Counted from the stretch's first letter, positions 25,460 through 34,377 are shown. The stretch is 64,000 bases of DNA from Rhizobium sp. L43 (GCF_002531725.1 NZ_NWSQ01000014.1:62001-126000), one strand, 5' to 3'. The notes: generated by a model not told the origin, from the letters alone. Numbers and translations: made by a program.

Positions 25460-25559
25460 CCTTCAATCTATCGGATTACCCGGTACTTTTCCGATAGATG
25501 CCAATTTGGTTCGCAGGTGTAAACCGCCATATTCCGCCGTAGCGAAGAAGAGGCCAGAT

Positions 25560-26093
25560 ATGACCGAATTCATTCATCTGCCGGGCATCGGCAATTCCGG
25601 AAACACGCATTGGCAGAGCCGTTGGGAGAATGCTAATCCAGCCATACGCCGTTTTGCGCCGACGAGCTGGGATCAGCCGGATCTTTCCGACTGGATCGAA
25701 GCCTTGGACCAAGCGGTGCGTCGGGCGAAAACACTACCTATTCTCGTGGCGCATAGCCTCTCCTGCCTGCTTGTAGCACATTGGCACCAACGTGCCCCTT
25801 CACCGATCAGGGGAGCGTTCCTCGCCGCCGTGCCGGACCCTCTTTCTCCGAGCTTTCCTGCGGATGCTGCAGGCTTTGCAGATGTGCCGCAAGCGCAGTT
25901 CGGCTTTCCATCGCTGATCGTCGCAAGCACCAACGATCCCTATGGTTCGCTGCCCTACGTCGAAACGCGAGCAAAGCAATGGGGTAGCGAGTTGAAAATC
26001 ATCGGCGCGGCCGGCCACATCAATGGCCAAAGCGATCTGGGTGACTGGCCGGAAGGTCTGGCATTGCTGATGGATTTCGCGAGCCACGCATAG
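25560..26093 (+). CDS. Small alpha/beta hydrolase, RBBP9/YdeN family
   Basis: A 177-residue serine hydrolase of the RBBP9/YdeN type. The catalytic Ser lies in the VAHSLSC nucleophile elbow, the Asp in ASTNDPYGSLPYVE, and the His in GAAGHINGQSDLGDWPEG. The substrate is unknown. The frame is open from 25287, but that part is antisense to the lrp-type gene; ATG 25560 follows an AAGAGG Shine-Dalgarno. It is transcribed divergently from that regulator, its likely controller. Confidence 0.88.
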   Translation: MTEFIHLPGIGNSGNTHWQSRWENANPAIRRFAPTSWDQPDLSDWIEALDQAVRRAKTLPILVAHSLSCLLVAHWHQRAPSPIRGAFLAAVPDPLSPSFPADAAGFADVPQAQFGFPSLIVASTNDPYGSLPYVETRAKQWGSELKIIGAAGHINGQSDLGDWPEGLALLMDFASHA

Positions 26094-26153
26094 CACGAAC
26101 CGGCCTATCGAGGATCCGAAGTTTCTCGTGGCCAAGGCATGAGCCGCAGCCGG

Positions 26154-26891
26154 TCAGTGGAAGGAGCGCACCAGGCTGCCGACGAGCAGGTTCCAGCCGT
26201 CGATCAGCACGAAGAAGAGAATTTTGAACGGCAGAGAGATCGAGGTCGGTGGCAGCATCATCATGCCCATCGCCATGGTGATGGTGGCGACGATCAGGTC
26301 GATGACGAGGAACGGCAGCACGACGAGGAAGCCGATCTCGAAGCCGCGGCGAATTTCCGAAATCATGAAGGCCGGGATCAGCACGCGGTAGTCGATCGGA
26401 TCGGTCGTCTGGATATTCTGTCCACGTTCGCGCGCCAGATCGACGAAAAGCGCCAGATCCTTGTCGCGGGTATTGGCCGCCATGAAGGTGCGGAAGGGTT
26501 CGGCGATGCGCTGGACCGCCTCGGTCTCGTTGATCTGGTTGGCAAGCAGCGGCTGCACGCCGTTCTGCCAGGCCTGATCGAAGGTCGGCGACATGACGTA
26601 GAAGGTCATGAACAGCGACAGCGACAGCAGGATCATGTTGGAGGGCGTCGAAGAGAGGCCCATGCCCGAACGCAAGATCGAGAAGGCGATGATGAAGCGC
26701 GGGAAGCTCGTCACCATGATCAGGATGCCCGGCGCGACTGAAAGAATGGTCAGCAGGCCGAATGTCCGGATGATCCAGGCGGCGACGGAGCCATCGACCG
26801 GCACGTTCAACAAGTCAGTCGGCAGCTGCTGTGCCACCGCCAGTTCCGGCACCGCCATCATGGCGGCAAGGAAAACTATGAGACGAATCAT
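26154..26891 (-). CDS. fliP: Flagellar export gate protein FliP
   Basis: A 245-residue FliP with a signal peptide (1-20), an unusual feature typical of FliP, four membrane helices and the conserved SFPRFIIAFSILRSGMG, QTPSN-like STPSNMILLSLSLF and FLVVLPFLVIDLIVATITMAMGMMMLPP segments. With FliQ and FliR it forms the export gate. It is the last gene of the long minus-strand operon and overlaps fliL by 4 bp. No fliO is recognisable beside it. Confidence 0.97.
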   Translation of the reverse strand: MIRLIVFLAAMMAVPELAVAQQLPTDLLNVPVDGSVAAWIIRTFGLLTILSVAPGILIMVTSFPRFIIAFSILRSGMGLSSTPSNMILLSLSLFMTFYVMSPTFDQAWQNGVQPLLANQINETEAVQRIAEPFRTFMAANTRDKDLALFVDLARERGQNIQTTDPIDYRVLIPAFMISEIRRGFEIGFLVVLPFLVIDLIVATITMAMGMMMLPPTSISLPFKILFFVLIDGWNLLVGSLVRSFH

Positions 26892-27394
26892 TCGATGACA
26901 AATGTCCTGAACATGACCTTCGATACCCGCCCTTGCGAACGAAGGTCAACACGTTCCTGTATGTCATCCTTGAGATATTGAAAGCCCCGCGGCCCCTCGA
27001 TCTGCTGCAGGGAAACGGTCCTGATATAGGCGAGGATATCCTGATGAATATCCTCGGAAACCTTGACATCCGGCGGCCCGTTGAACAGCAGCGCGACCTC
27101 GAGTCGCACCCAGTTTTCCGAGGGGTAGGCGAGGTTCGAGGTGATCGGCTCGAGCTGGACGACGTTGTTGGCCTCGGTCGAAATGCGGGCCAGGCCTTCC
27201 TCGGCCTTTTTCTTGGCCTCGGCGTCCTTGGCCTGCTCGGCCTCCTTGGCGCCCTTGATCTCGGGCGCGACGATCATGCCGACCGCCCAGCCGCCGCCGG
27301 CGCCGACGAGCGTCAGGACGGCGATGCCGATGATCGTCATCAACGCCGCGGATTTCTTCTTCGGTTGACCTGCGCTTGCGTCTGGCTCTGCCAT
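26888..27394 (-). CDS. fliL: Flagellar basal body protein FliL
   Basis: A 168-residue FliL: a short cytoplasmic Lys-rich N-terminus, one membrane helix (about 15-37), a charged Lys/Ala/Glu linker, and a periplasmic domain with VQLEPITSNLAYP, WVRLEVALLFNG and the C-terminal VSKVMFRTFVIE strand. FliL surrounds stator units and supports torque. It follows flgH by 12 bp and overlaps fliP (ATGA). Confidence 0.93.
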   Translation of the reverse strand: MAEPDASAGQPKKKSAALMTIIGIAVLTLVGAGGGWAVGMIVAPEIKGAKEAEQAKDAEAKKKAEEGLARISTEANNVVQLEPITSNLAYPSENWVRLEVALLFNGPPDVKVSEDIHQDILAYIRTVSLQQIEGPRGFQYLKDDIQERVDLRSQGRVSKVMFRTFVIE

Positions 27395-27406
27395 CGTCGT
27401 TCAGCC

Positions 27407-28123
27407 TCAAAGCGGCGAGAAAAGATCGACGGCCTGCTGGCCGCGCGGAGGCTGCTGCACTTCCATCAGGCGGCCGCGGCCACCGTAGGAGATGCGGGCT
27501 TCGGCGATCTTGTCGTAGGAGATCTGGTTGTCGGAATTGACGTCCTGCGGACGCACGATACCGGCGACGTTCAGAATGCGCAGTTCCTGGTTCAGCCGGA
27601 CTTCCTGCGAGCCCGAGATGACGAGGTTGCCGTTTTCGAGAATGCCGGTGACGACGGCGGCGACCATAAGGTTGATCTTGTCGGTGCGCTCGATCTTGCC
27701 CTTGCCGTCGGTGCTGGTGTCGGAGCCATAGGTCAGGTCGGTTTTGGACTCCGGCGTCCAGCCGAAGATCTGGGCGTTGACGTCCCAGGCCATGCCGCTC
27801 GAATTCTTGCGGCTGCGGTTGGTCTCGTTGTCGAAGGAAGCCTTGTCGTTGATCTGGATGTCGACAGTCAGGATGTCGCCGACGTTGAGCGCGCGCGCAT
27901 CCTTGAAGAGGGCGGCCTGCGAATCACTCCACAGCGAATAACCCTGCGCCACGGCACGCGGCTGCTTCGGATAAAGCGCCATCTGCGGCGTCTGGCCGTA
28001 GGCAAGGCCGCTGCCGATCGGGCTCATGGCGGGCGCACGGCCGATCTCGCTGACCGCCGTCGGAGACTGGCAACCTGCAAGGAGTGCGAGGGCAGCGATC
28101 GCGGCCTGGAAACGCATATTCAT
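27407..28123 (-). CDS. flgH: Flagellar L-ring lipoprotein FlgH
   Basis: A 238-residue L-ring protein with a lipoprotein signal (ALALLAGC, modified Cys18) and the FlgH features LWSDSQAALFKDARALNVGDILTVDIQINDKASFDN and the C-terminal VRPQDVNSDNQISYDKIAEARISYGGRG. It forms the outer-membrane bushing around the rod. The start overlaps the motE stop codon by 4 bp. Confidence 0.96.
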   Translation of the reverse strand: MNMRFQAAIAALALLAGCQSPTAVSEIGRAPAMSPIGSGLAYGQTPQMALYPKQPRAVAQGYSLWSDSQAALFKDARALNVGDILTVDIQINDKASFDNETNRSRKNSSGMAWDVNAQIFGWTPESKTDLTYGSDTSTDGKGKIERTDKINLMVAAVVTGILENGNLVISGSQEVRLNQELRILNVAGIVRPQDVNSDNQISYDKIAEARISYGGRGRLMEVQQPPRGQQAVDLFSPL

Positions 28124-28662
28124 GAAGGATCCTTCGACGTATTGGGATCGGACGCACTGGCGATGACGCTGGCGATGGCCGCGGCCTTCTTGGCGTCCAT
28201 CTCATTGAGGATGAGGCTCGACTGACGCGGTCCGAGCCGCATGATCACGGCAGACGCCACCTCGATATTCATCTCCTGCAGCTGCAGTGCGGCCACATCC
28301 GGCTTCATCTTCTTGTAGATGTCGGTCAGGCCGGCTTCCGCCTGTTTCAGGAAATCGTCGCGCCGCTTCAGCCAGTCCTGGTATTCGGCCTTGCGCCGGT
28401 CCATCTCGGCCACGCGGGCGTCGATGTCGGCGCGAAGCTTTTCCAGTTCCTGCTTCTGCAGGAGGTAACGCTGGTCGCGGGCGGGGTCGGCGATGTTGGT
28501 GCAGAACTGCTTGATCTCGTCCTGGGAGGTGATGTCGCCCGCCGGCGCATGCTCCTGCGCGAAGGCGCCCGGGATCGACAGAAGGACGAGACCTGCCGCC
28601 GGCAGCGCCAGCCGGCGCAGCAGCTGCAGGACCGTCATGTCGGGGTTCAGGATCGTCTTCAT
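28120..28662 (-). CDS. motE: MotE, periplasmic chaperone for MotC
   Basis: A 180-residue exported protein with an N-terminal hydrophobic signal (about 14-36), a Cys in FCTNIAD, a long coiled coil (QRYLLQKQELEKLRADIDARVAEMDRRKAEYQDWLKRRDDFLKQ), and a small MgtE-N-like helical domain (MKPDVAALQLQEMN...ASAVIMRLGPRQSSLILNEM). In S. meliloti MotE is a disulfide-linked dimer that folds MotC. It overlaps flgH and flgI by 4 bp each. Confidence 0.88.
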   Translation of the reverse strand: MKTILNPDMTVLQLLRRLALPAAGLVLLSIPGAFAQEHAPAGDITSQDEIKQFCTNIADPARDQRYLLQKQELEKLRADIDARVAEMDRRKAEYQDWLKRRDDFLKQAEAGLTDIYKKMKPDVAALQLQEMNIEVASAVIMRLGPRQSSLILNEMDAKKAAAIASVIASASDPNTSKDPS

Positions 28663-29780
28663 TGCAGCACAAGCTCCGCCTGCAGGGCGCCCGCCGATTT
28701 GATGCCCTGGAGAATGGCGATGATGCCATCCGGTTTCACACCGATATTGTTGAGGCCGGCGACGAGGGTTCTGAGGTCGGGGCCGTCGATGATGGCGACG
28801 CGCCCGCCGGTCTGCTCAGCCGCGATATCGGTCTGCGGCTGGACCGCGGTCCGGCCGCGCGAGAAGGGTTCGGGCTGGATGATCTGCGGCGTCTCGGTGA
28901 CCTGAACCGTCAGGGTGCCGTAGCTGACGGCAACCGGCGAGACGCGGACATCAGAGCCGATGACGATCGTTCCGGTGCGCTCGTTGATCACAACCTTGGC
29001 CGGCGTATCGGTTTCTACGATGAGATTTTCGATGTCGGCCATCAGCCGGGTGAGATCGGCGGTGCGCGGCTTCTGGATCACCACTTCCTGCGAGTCCTTG
29101 GCTTCGGCGACCGGGCCGCCGAAGCGCGCCGAGGCATAACCGTTGACGATGTCGGCGATACGGATCGCCGTCGAGAAATCGGGGTTGCGCAGCTGCAGGA
29201 CGAGATTGACCGAATCCTTGAAGCGGGACGGCAGTTCGCGTTCGATGATGGCGCCGCCCGGCACACGGCCGGCCGTGGTGACGCCTTCGGTCACGGTGGC
29301 CGCCTGGCCCTGGGCCTGAAAACCGGAAACGATGGCGGCACCTTGCGCGACGGCATAGATCTGGCCGTCGGCACCGGAAAGCGAGGTCATGACAAGCGTG
29401 CCGCCGCGCAGCGACGTTGCGTCGCCGAGCGAGCTCACCGTGACGTCGATACGGCTGCCGGGACTTGCGAAGGGCGGCAGGTTGGCGGTGACCATCACCG
29501 CCGCCGTGTTCTTGGCGTTGGACTGGCTGCCCTGCGTCGAGATGCCGAGATTTTGCAGCATCGCTCGCATCGACTGCTCGGTGAAGGGGGAGGAACGGAA
29601 GCCGTCGCCGGTTCCCTGCAGGCCGACGATCAGGCCGTAACCGATCAACTGGTTGTCGCGGCCGGCCTGAAGCGAGGCGATATCCTTGATGCGGGAGGTC
29701 AGCGCAAAGGCGGGCGCGACGTCGGCCAGGCTCATGGCGAGAACCGCGACAAGGGTTAAGAAACGGAAGAACAATTTCAT
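28659..29780 (-). CDS. flgI: Flagellar P-ring protein FlgI
   Basis: A 373-residue P-ring protein. The signal peptide (1-27) is followed by the diagnostic SRIKDIASLQAGRDNQLIGYGLIVGLQGTGDG and the central PGSRIDVTVSSLGDATSLRGGTL motif, ending near TLVAGLNNIGVKPDGIIAILQGIKSAGALQAEL. The longer open frame into flgA is not coding: the ATG at 29780 overlaps the flgA stop codon and starts the signal peptide. It forms the periplasmic ring around the rod. Confidence 0.97.
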   Translation of the reverse strand: MKLFFRFLTLVAVLAMSLADVAPAFALTSRIKDIASLQAGRDNQLIGYGLIVGLQGTGDGFRSSPFTEQSMRAMLQNLGISTQGSQSNAKNTAAVMVTANLPPFASPGSRIDVTVSSLGDATSLRGGTLVMTSLSGADGQIYAVAQGAAIVSGFQAQGQAATVTEGVTTAGRVPGGAIIERELPSRFKDSVNLVLQLRNPDFSTAIRIADIVNGYASARFGGPVAEAKDSQEVVIQKPRTADLTRLMADIENLIVETDTPAKVVINERTGTIVIGSDVRVSPVAVSYGTLTVQVTETPQIIQPEPFSRGRTAVQPQTDIAAEQTGGRVAIIDGPDLRTLVAGLNNIGVKPDGIIAILQGIKSAGALQAELVLQ

Positions 29781-30259
29781 TTTGCCCTCACATGGACCGT
29801 GCCGTCCGCAAGCACCGTGCCGCTGACGATGACGCCGGAATCCATATTGCGGGCGCGCACGACCTGCCCCGTCGAGCCGTCTTCGAGCGGCGTGCCGGCG
29901 GCCGAGATCGTCATCGCGCCGAGCGAAAAGACCAGGCGGATCGTAGAACCGCGGGTCACCGTATAGGCTTCGCGCAGGCCGGAAACCGAAATCGTCCGGC
30001 CCGGCAGCAGCGTGCGCTTGGAGACCAAGCCTTCGACCTCGGAAATGGATTTGGCAAAATCGCCGGCGAGGTTGGGGTTGGTGACCTCGACCTCCTGAAG
30101 CTGGCTGGCCGACAGTGTGTCGCCGGGGTAGATGATCGTCGTCGGGACGACGGCATAACCCATGCCGGCATCCACCTCCGCAGGCAAGAAAATGCCCGCG
30201 ACTGCGATCGTGGCTGCCGCCACCCATCCTGAGATGTGTCCTGCCCGGCAAAACATCAT
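29777..30259 (-). CDS. flgA: P-ring assembly chaperone FlgA
   Basis: A 160-residue exported protein with an N-terminal signal segment and a SAF/FlgA domain (about 35-160: VPTTIIYPGDTLSASQLQEVEV, VSKRTLLPGRTISVSGLREAYTVTRGSTIRLVF). FlgA is the periplasmic chaperone for FlgI. It is shorter than the enterobacterial form (about 219 residues), as in other alphaproteobacteria. It follows flgG by 16 bp and overlaps flgI by 4 bp. Confidence 0.93.
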   Translation of the reverse strand: MMFCRAGHISGWVAAATIAVAGIFLPAEVDAGMGYAVVPTTIIYPGDTLSASQLQEVEVTNPNLAGDFAKSISEVEGLVSKRTLLPGRTISVSGLREAYTVTRGSTIRLVFSLGAMTISAAGTPLEDGSTGQVVRARNMDSGVIVSGTVLADGTVHVRAK

Positions 30260-30275
30260 GTTTCGGCCCTTTCCT

Positions 30276-31064
30276 TTACTTCAGGTTCTTGCTGACGATG
30301 GAGGCCATTTCATCAGCGGTGGTGATCACCTTGGAATTCATTTCGTAAGCGCGCTGGGCCGAGATCAGCTCGGTGATTTCCTTCACCGGGTCGACGTTCG
30401 ACGATTCCAGGTAACCCTGCTTCATGTAGGCGAAGCCTTCCTCGTCAGGATTGCCGACGACGGCTTGGCCGGAGGCGGCCGTTTCCTGAAAGAGATTGTC
30501 GCCGATCGGCTGGAGGCCGGCCTCGTTGACGAAATCGGCAAGCGTCAGCTGTCCAAGCGTGGTCGCGGTCGTCGCGCCGGGCAGCTTGGCCGAAACCTGG
30601 CCCGAGCGGCTGATCGTCAATTCGGTCGAGCCCGTCGGAATGTTGATGCCGGGAAGGACCTCGTAGCCGTCGATGGTGACGAGCTGGCCCTGGTCGTTCT
30701 TGTTGAAGGCGCCGGCGCGGCTATAAAGCGTCGTCCCGTCGGTCGACTGGATCTGGAAGAAACCCTTGCCGATCAGCGCCACGTCGAGGTCGTTGCCGGT
30801 CTGGGTCAGTTCGCCCTGGAGATGCAGGTTACGGACCGCCGAGGTCTGGACGCCGAGGCCGATATTGGCGCCTTCCGGAACCACGGCCTGGTTGGCGCGG
30901 TTGGCGACACCCTTGGCGCGTTCGGTCTGGTAGAGAAGATCGGAGAATTCGGCGCGGGCGCGCTTGAAACCGGTCGTATTGATGTTGGCGATGTTGTTGG
31001 CGATGACTTCCAGATTGGTCTGCTGGGCATCCATACCCGTTGCTGCGATGGCGAGCGCTCTCAT
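30276..31064 (-). CDS. flgG: Distal rod protein FlgG
   Basis: A 262-residue distal rod protein of normal length with the N-terminal MRALAIAATGMDAQQTNLEVIANNIANINTTGFKR motif and the C-terminal ESSNVDPVKEITELISAQRAYEMNSKVI helix. It is exported by the type III apparatus and forms the drive shaft. fliE precedes it by 19 bp. Confidence 0.97.
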   Translation of the reverse strand: MRALAIAATGMDAQQTNLEVIANNIANINTTGFKRARAEFSDLLYQTERAKGVANRANQAVVPEGANIGLGVQTSAVRNLHLQGELTQTGNDLDVALIGKGFFQIQSTDGTTLYSRAGAFNKNDQGQLVTIDGYEVLPGINIPTGSTELTISRSGQVSAKLPGATTATTLGQLTLADFVNEAGLQPIGDNLFQETAASGQAVVGNPDEEGFAYMKQGYLESSNVDPVKEITELISAQRAYEMNSKVITTADEMASIVSKNLK

Positions 31065-31083
31065 GTGTTCGTCCTCAAATCAG

Positions 31084-31425
31084 TTACATCTGCATCTTGG
31101 TGACTTCGAGAAAGGCCGAGACGACCTTGTCGCGGATGGCGATCGCGGTCTGCAGCGTCTGCTCGGCCTGGAGCATGGAATCGACGACCTCTCGCGTCGT
31201 CGCCGTGCCCTTGATACCGGCAAAGGACATGCTTTCCGCACCCTTCAGGCTGGTGACCGCGTCGCTCGCCATGTTGCCCATGACGGAGGCGAAGCTCATG
31301 CCGTTGGTCGCACCTGCGGTGCCCGGCATGGCGGCGGCAGACGACGAGGCGGAATTTTCGGTGTCGACGGCGCCGAGCGCACGGGTCATCGAAAGATTAC
31401 TGACATTCTGGACGCTGCTGATCAT
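31084..31425 (-). CDS. fliE: Rod/MS-ring adaptor FliE
   Basis: A 113-residue FliE. The C-terminal helical region (TTREVVDSMLQAEQTLQTAIAIRDKVVSAFLEVTKMQM) is the conserved part and the N-terminal third is Ser/Ala-rich. FliE joins the MS ring to the proximal rod and is the first rod-type substrate. It starts 2 bp after flgC. Confidence 0.95.
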   Translation of the reverse strand: MISSVQNVSNLSMTRALGAVDTENSASSSAAAMPGTAGATNGMSFASVMGNMASDAVTSLKGAESMSFAGIKGTATTREVVDSMLQAEQTLQTAIAIRDKVVSAFLEVTKMQM

Positions 31426-31427
31426 TA

Positions 31428-31844
31428 TTATTGGCTCTTCAGGAGATCGATCGTGGAGGAGATGAGATCGCGGGTCTGCTTGATCGTCTGCAGATTGGCG
31501 TCATAGGAACGGTTGGCTTCGCGCATGTCGGCCATCTCGACCAGGATGTTGACGTTCGGCAGCTTGACCACGCCCTTCTGGTCCGCAGCCGGATTGCTGG
31601 GATCGAATTCGGTGCTGAAATCGCCTTCGTCGACGCCGACCTTCTTGACGTCGACCGTCTCGACGCCGCTGGCGCGATCCATCTGCTGGCCGAAGGTGAT
31701 CGTCTTGCGGCGATAGGGGTCGGCTCCGGGCGTGTCGCCGGTCGAGCGGGCGTTGGCGATGTTTTCCGAAACGATGCGCAGGCGCGTCGACTGCGCCTCG
31801 AGCCCGGAACCGGCGATTTTCATTGCTGCTGAAAGCGGATCCAT
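31428..31844 (-). CDS. flgC: Proximal rod protein FlgC
   Basis: A 138-residue FlgC of normal length with DPLSAAMKIAGSGLEAQSTRLRIVSENIANARSTGDTPGADPYRRK at the N-terminus and LVEMADMREANRSYDANLQTIKQTRDLI at the C-terminus. Both are rod-protein signatures. It lies 5 bp after flgB. Confidence 0.96.
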   Translation of the reverse strand: MDPLSAAMKIAGSGLEAQSTRLRIVSENIANARSTGDTPGADPYRRKTITFGQQMDRASGVETVDVKKVGVDEGDFSTEFDPSNPAADQKGVVKLPNVNILVEMADMREANRSYDANLQTIKQTRDLISSTIDLLKSQ

Positions 31845-31849
31845 GCGTT

Positions 31850-32242
31850 TTACTTCCTGACGGTCAGCAACATCATGCGGTTGAAGGAACTGACCAGCGA
31901 GGTGTTCAGATCGTACTGGCGCTTGATATCGCCCGACTTGGAGAGCTCCTCGGCCAAACCGACCGTGTTGCCGGATTCCTGGACGCCGATTTCCTGGTCG
32001 AGTGCGGCCTCCTTGACGTCGATATCGCCGCTGTCGCTGAAATCGTTGCCGCTGAGATGGGCCGGATTGGTGCGCGCCATGGTGATGTCGGACTTATCAA
32101 GTACGACGTCGAAGGGCGTGACGTCCTTGGCGTGGAATTTCGGGGTATTGGCATTCGCGATGTTGCCGGCAACAACCTGCTGACGGACCGTCAGCCATTC
32201 CGCCTGCCGCGAAGCCAAGTCGAAAAGTTGGATCGGTTGCAT
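31850..32242 (-). CDS. flgB: Proximal rod protein FlgB
   Basis: A 130-residue FlgB with the N-terminal FDLASRQAEWLTVRQQVVAGNIANANTPKFHAKDV motif and a C-terminal helix (RQYDLNTSLVSSFNRMMLLTVRK). It forms the rod segment next to FliE. A 190-bp gap with a repeat and a CTTGCGTG motif lies between it and the upstream gene, so it may have its own promoter. Confidence 0.95.
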   Translation of the reverse strand: MQPIQLFDLASRQAEWLTVRQQVVAGNIANANTPKFHAKDVTPFDVVLDKSDITMARTNPAHLSGNDFSDSGDIDVKEAALDQEIGVQESGNTVGLAEELSKSGDIKRQYDLNTSLVSSFNRMMLLTVRK

Positions 32243-32284
32243 GAGAACTCTCCGTTTTTACTGTCCCGAACCTAGTGCGGTAAT

Positions 32285-32292
32285 CTTGCGTG
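32285..32292 (-). promoter_or_regulatory. CTTGCGTG motif upstream of flgB
   Basis: CTTGCGTG lies 43 bp upstream of the flgB start, at nearly the same distance as the copy before flgE (47 bp). It suggests an internal promoter in the flgF-fliP operon. Evidence is a short motif only. Confidence 0.3.
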
Positions 32293-32343
32293 GGACTTAC
32301 GGGAATTCAGGCTTCAAGGTGCTTTTCGGGAAATGCCACCGAT

Positions 32344-32380
32344 CTACAGAGCGCGCGTCTTTTCAGAAGCGCAAAAGGAC
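32344..32380. repeat. Short palindromic repeat, family C, copy 2 (inverted)
   Basis: CTACAGAGCGCGCGTC, then TTTTCAGAAGCGC and AAAAGGAC. It is the reverse complement of the modules at 1-36 and 60371-60412. It lies between the unknown gene at 32433-32975 and flgB, in the 190-bp gap of the operon. Confidence 0.55.
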
Positions 32381-32432
32381 TCCGGCCGATTCGCGGCGGA
32401 GCCCCTGTTGCCTTCGGCGTTGGCCGACAGGT

Positions 32433-32975
32433 TCAATTGTTCTGGTAGGTATCGCCCTTGGAGGTGACGATCACCCATTTCCCGTCGCGCTGCTCGAGTG
32501 CCGCAAGGCGGCTTTCGTCGGGCAGGATCGAGCCGATGCGCACCATATACATACCCGAGGGATCCTCGATCAGCGCCCGGCCGTTGGAGACGTGCAGCAG
32601 GCGGAAGGAAGACTTGCCGGGGAACGGCTGATCTTCCAGCAAGGGCTTGCCGTTGCGCTCCTTGCCGAGATCGGAAACCGTCGCCGTCGTCAGCGGATCG
32701 ATCGGCGGGGCCTTCTTGTCTCCCTCGTTCTTGTTGACCATGGCAAGCGGCGAGACGCTGAAGACGTTGCGGGCCGGCCAATCGGGCAGGTCGCGCGAAT
32801 TGTCGCTGGCGGCGACGTTGATGCCGAATTTGTCTTCGTTAAAGAACACATACCAGGGAAAGAAGGCGGCCGCACCCGCCAGCGCCAGGCCGGTGAAGGT
32901 CAGAAACCGATCCAGGATGACGGTCTTCCTGCGCTGCTTCAGGGAAGCGATGCGTTCGTCGTCGAATTCAGCCAC
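32433..32975 (-). CDS. Conserved motility-cluster protein with one membrane helix, function unknown
   Basis: A 180-residue protein not recognised as any standard flagellar part. It has a charged cytoplasmic N-terminus (1-20), one membrane helix (about 22-46), a Pro/Asp-rich linker, and a C-terminal domain rich in strands (about 115-180: RLLHVSNGRALIEDPSGMYMVRIGSILPDESRLAALEQRDGKWVIVTSKG). The last part resembles small beta domains of assembly proteins such as PilP, but this is only an impression. It sits 2 bp after fliI, in the flgF-fliI-flgB operon, so it is expected to act in basal-body assembly or stator function. Confidence 0.75.
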   Translation of the reverse strand: MAEFDDERIASLKQRRKTVILDRFLTFTGLALAGAAAFFPWYVFFNEDKFGINVAASDNSRDLPDWPARNVFSVSPLAMVNKNEGDKKAPPIDPLTTATVSDLGKERNGKPLLEDQPFPGKSSFRLLHVSNGRALIEDPSGMYMVRIGSILPDESRLAALEQRDGKWVIVTSKGDTYQNN

Positions 32976-32977
32976 GT

Positions 32978-34375
32978 CTATCTCCTCTGGATCTGTGCGC
33001 CCTGATTGCCCATGCCGGCTGCAGCCTTGAGCGCGCCGGCGAGATCGGCAAAGGCATCGGGCGATTCACGGTCGCCCGGCGACTGCTTCAGGACGTCGTA
33101 AATGATGGGCACCTGCTTGACCGCCATGTCGAGATCGGGATCGGCGCCCTGGCGATAACCGCCGATCAGGCGCAGGTCGCGCGTCTCCTCGAAGCGGTGG
33201 ATCAGCACTTTCAGCCGCGACACCAGCTTTTCCTGGTCCGGCGTCCAGGCCTTGCGGGCGAGACGCGAGATCGAGGCCAATGGATCGATCGGCGGATAAC
33301 GCCCTTCTTCGGCGAGGCTGCGCTGCAGGACGATGTGACCGTCGAGGATGCCGCGCGTCGAATCGGCGATCGGGTCGTTGTGGTTGTCGCCGTCGACGAG
33401 GATCGAGATGATTGCCGTGATGGTGCCGGCGCCCTCGGGGCCGGGACCGGCGCGCTCGAGCAGGCGCGGCAGCTCGGTGAAGACGGAAGCGGGATAACCG
33501 CGCGCAATCGGCGGCTCGCCGGAGGCGGTCGCCACCTCGCGGATCGCATGGGCGAAACGCGTGACGCTGTCGACGATGAAGAGGACGTTTTCGCCCTTGT
33601 CGCGGAAATGCTCGGCAATGGTGACCGCCGTCAGCGGCGCCATCTTGCGCAGCATCGGGCTCTCGTCGCTGGTGGCGACGACGGCGATCGCTTTCTTCAT
33701 ATTGCTGCCGAGCGTATCCTCGATGAATTCGCGCACCTCGCGGCCGCGTTCGCCGACAAGCGCAATGACGACCTTGTCGAAGGCATCGGCGCGGGCGAGC
33801 ATGGACAGCAGCGTCGACTTGCCGACGCCGGAGCCGGCGAAGATGCCGAGGCGCTGCCCGAGGCAGAGCGGCGAGAAGATGTCTATCGCGCGCACGCCGG
33901 TCTTGAAGCCGGTCTCGACACGCTTGCGGGTCATCGAGGGCGGCGCGGTATTGGAGATCGAACGGCGATCGAGGCCCTCGGTGATCGGACCCAGCCCGTC
34001 GATCGGCTCGCAGAGCGAGTTGACGGTGCGCCCGCACCAGCTGTCCGACGGCGAGATGCGGAAGGCGCCCTTGCGGATCACGGTATCGTGGATGCCGATC
34101 GGCTCGCCGGGTTCGATCGGGCAGACATAGATCAGATCAGGCTCGACGCGAACAACCTCGCCGAGATGGATGCCGGTCGCCGATTTATGGGCGACGAATT
34201 CGCCGAGGCGGACATGGCGGGAGAGGCCGCGAACCGTGTAGTGGCCGGCGGCGATGGTCTGCACGCGGCCGCCATGGGCAACCGCAAAGTCCGGCGATAC
34301 GTATCGGTCGACGAGATCTGCCAGATGCGCCAGCTTCGGGGAAAGGCCGTCCGCGGACAGGAGCGTGGTGTTCAT
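32978..34375 (-). CDS. fliI: Flagellum-specific ATPase FliI
   Basis: A 465-residue F1-type ATPase of the flagellar export apparatus. The Walker A motif GSGVGKST is at residues 181-188; GERGREVREFIEDTLG, the Walker B ENVLFIVDSVTRFAHA, and GYPASVFTELPRLLERAG are the family signatures. It energises and organises substrate delivery with FliH and FliJ. It starts 2 bp after flgF. The usual neighbours fliH and fliJ are not adjacent. Confidence 0.97.
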   Translation of the reverse strand: MNTTLLSADGLSPKLAHLADLVDRYVSPDFAVAHGGRVQTIAAGHYTVRGLSRHVRLGEFVAHKSATGIHLGEVVRVEPDLIYVCPIEPGEPIGIHDTVIRKGAFRISPSDSWCGRTVNSLCEPIDGLGPITEGLDRRSISNTAPPSMTRKRVETGFKTGVRAIDIFSPLCLGQRLGIFAGSGVGKSTLLSMLARADAFDKVVIALVGERGREVREFIEDTLGSNMKKAIAVVATSDESPMLRKMAPLTAVTIAEHFRDKGENVLFIVDSVTRFAHAIREVATASGEPPIARGYPASVFTELPRLLERAGPGPEGAGTITAIISILVDGDNHNDPIADSTRGILDGHIVLQRSLAEEGRYPPIDPLASISRLARKAWTPDQEKLVSRLKVLIHRFEETRDLRLIGGYRQGADPDLDMAVKQVPIIYDVLKQSPGDRESPDAFADLAGALKAAAGMGNQGAQIQRR

Positions 34376-34377
34376 GC

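Noticed and set aside
28659..30251. A 530-residue reading of flgI with a long N-terminal extension
   Set aside because: The extension runs over flgA in another frame; the true start is the ATG at 29780, with a signal peptide and a coupled overlap.
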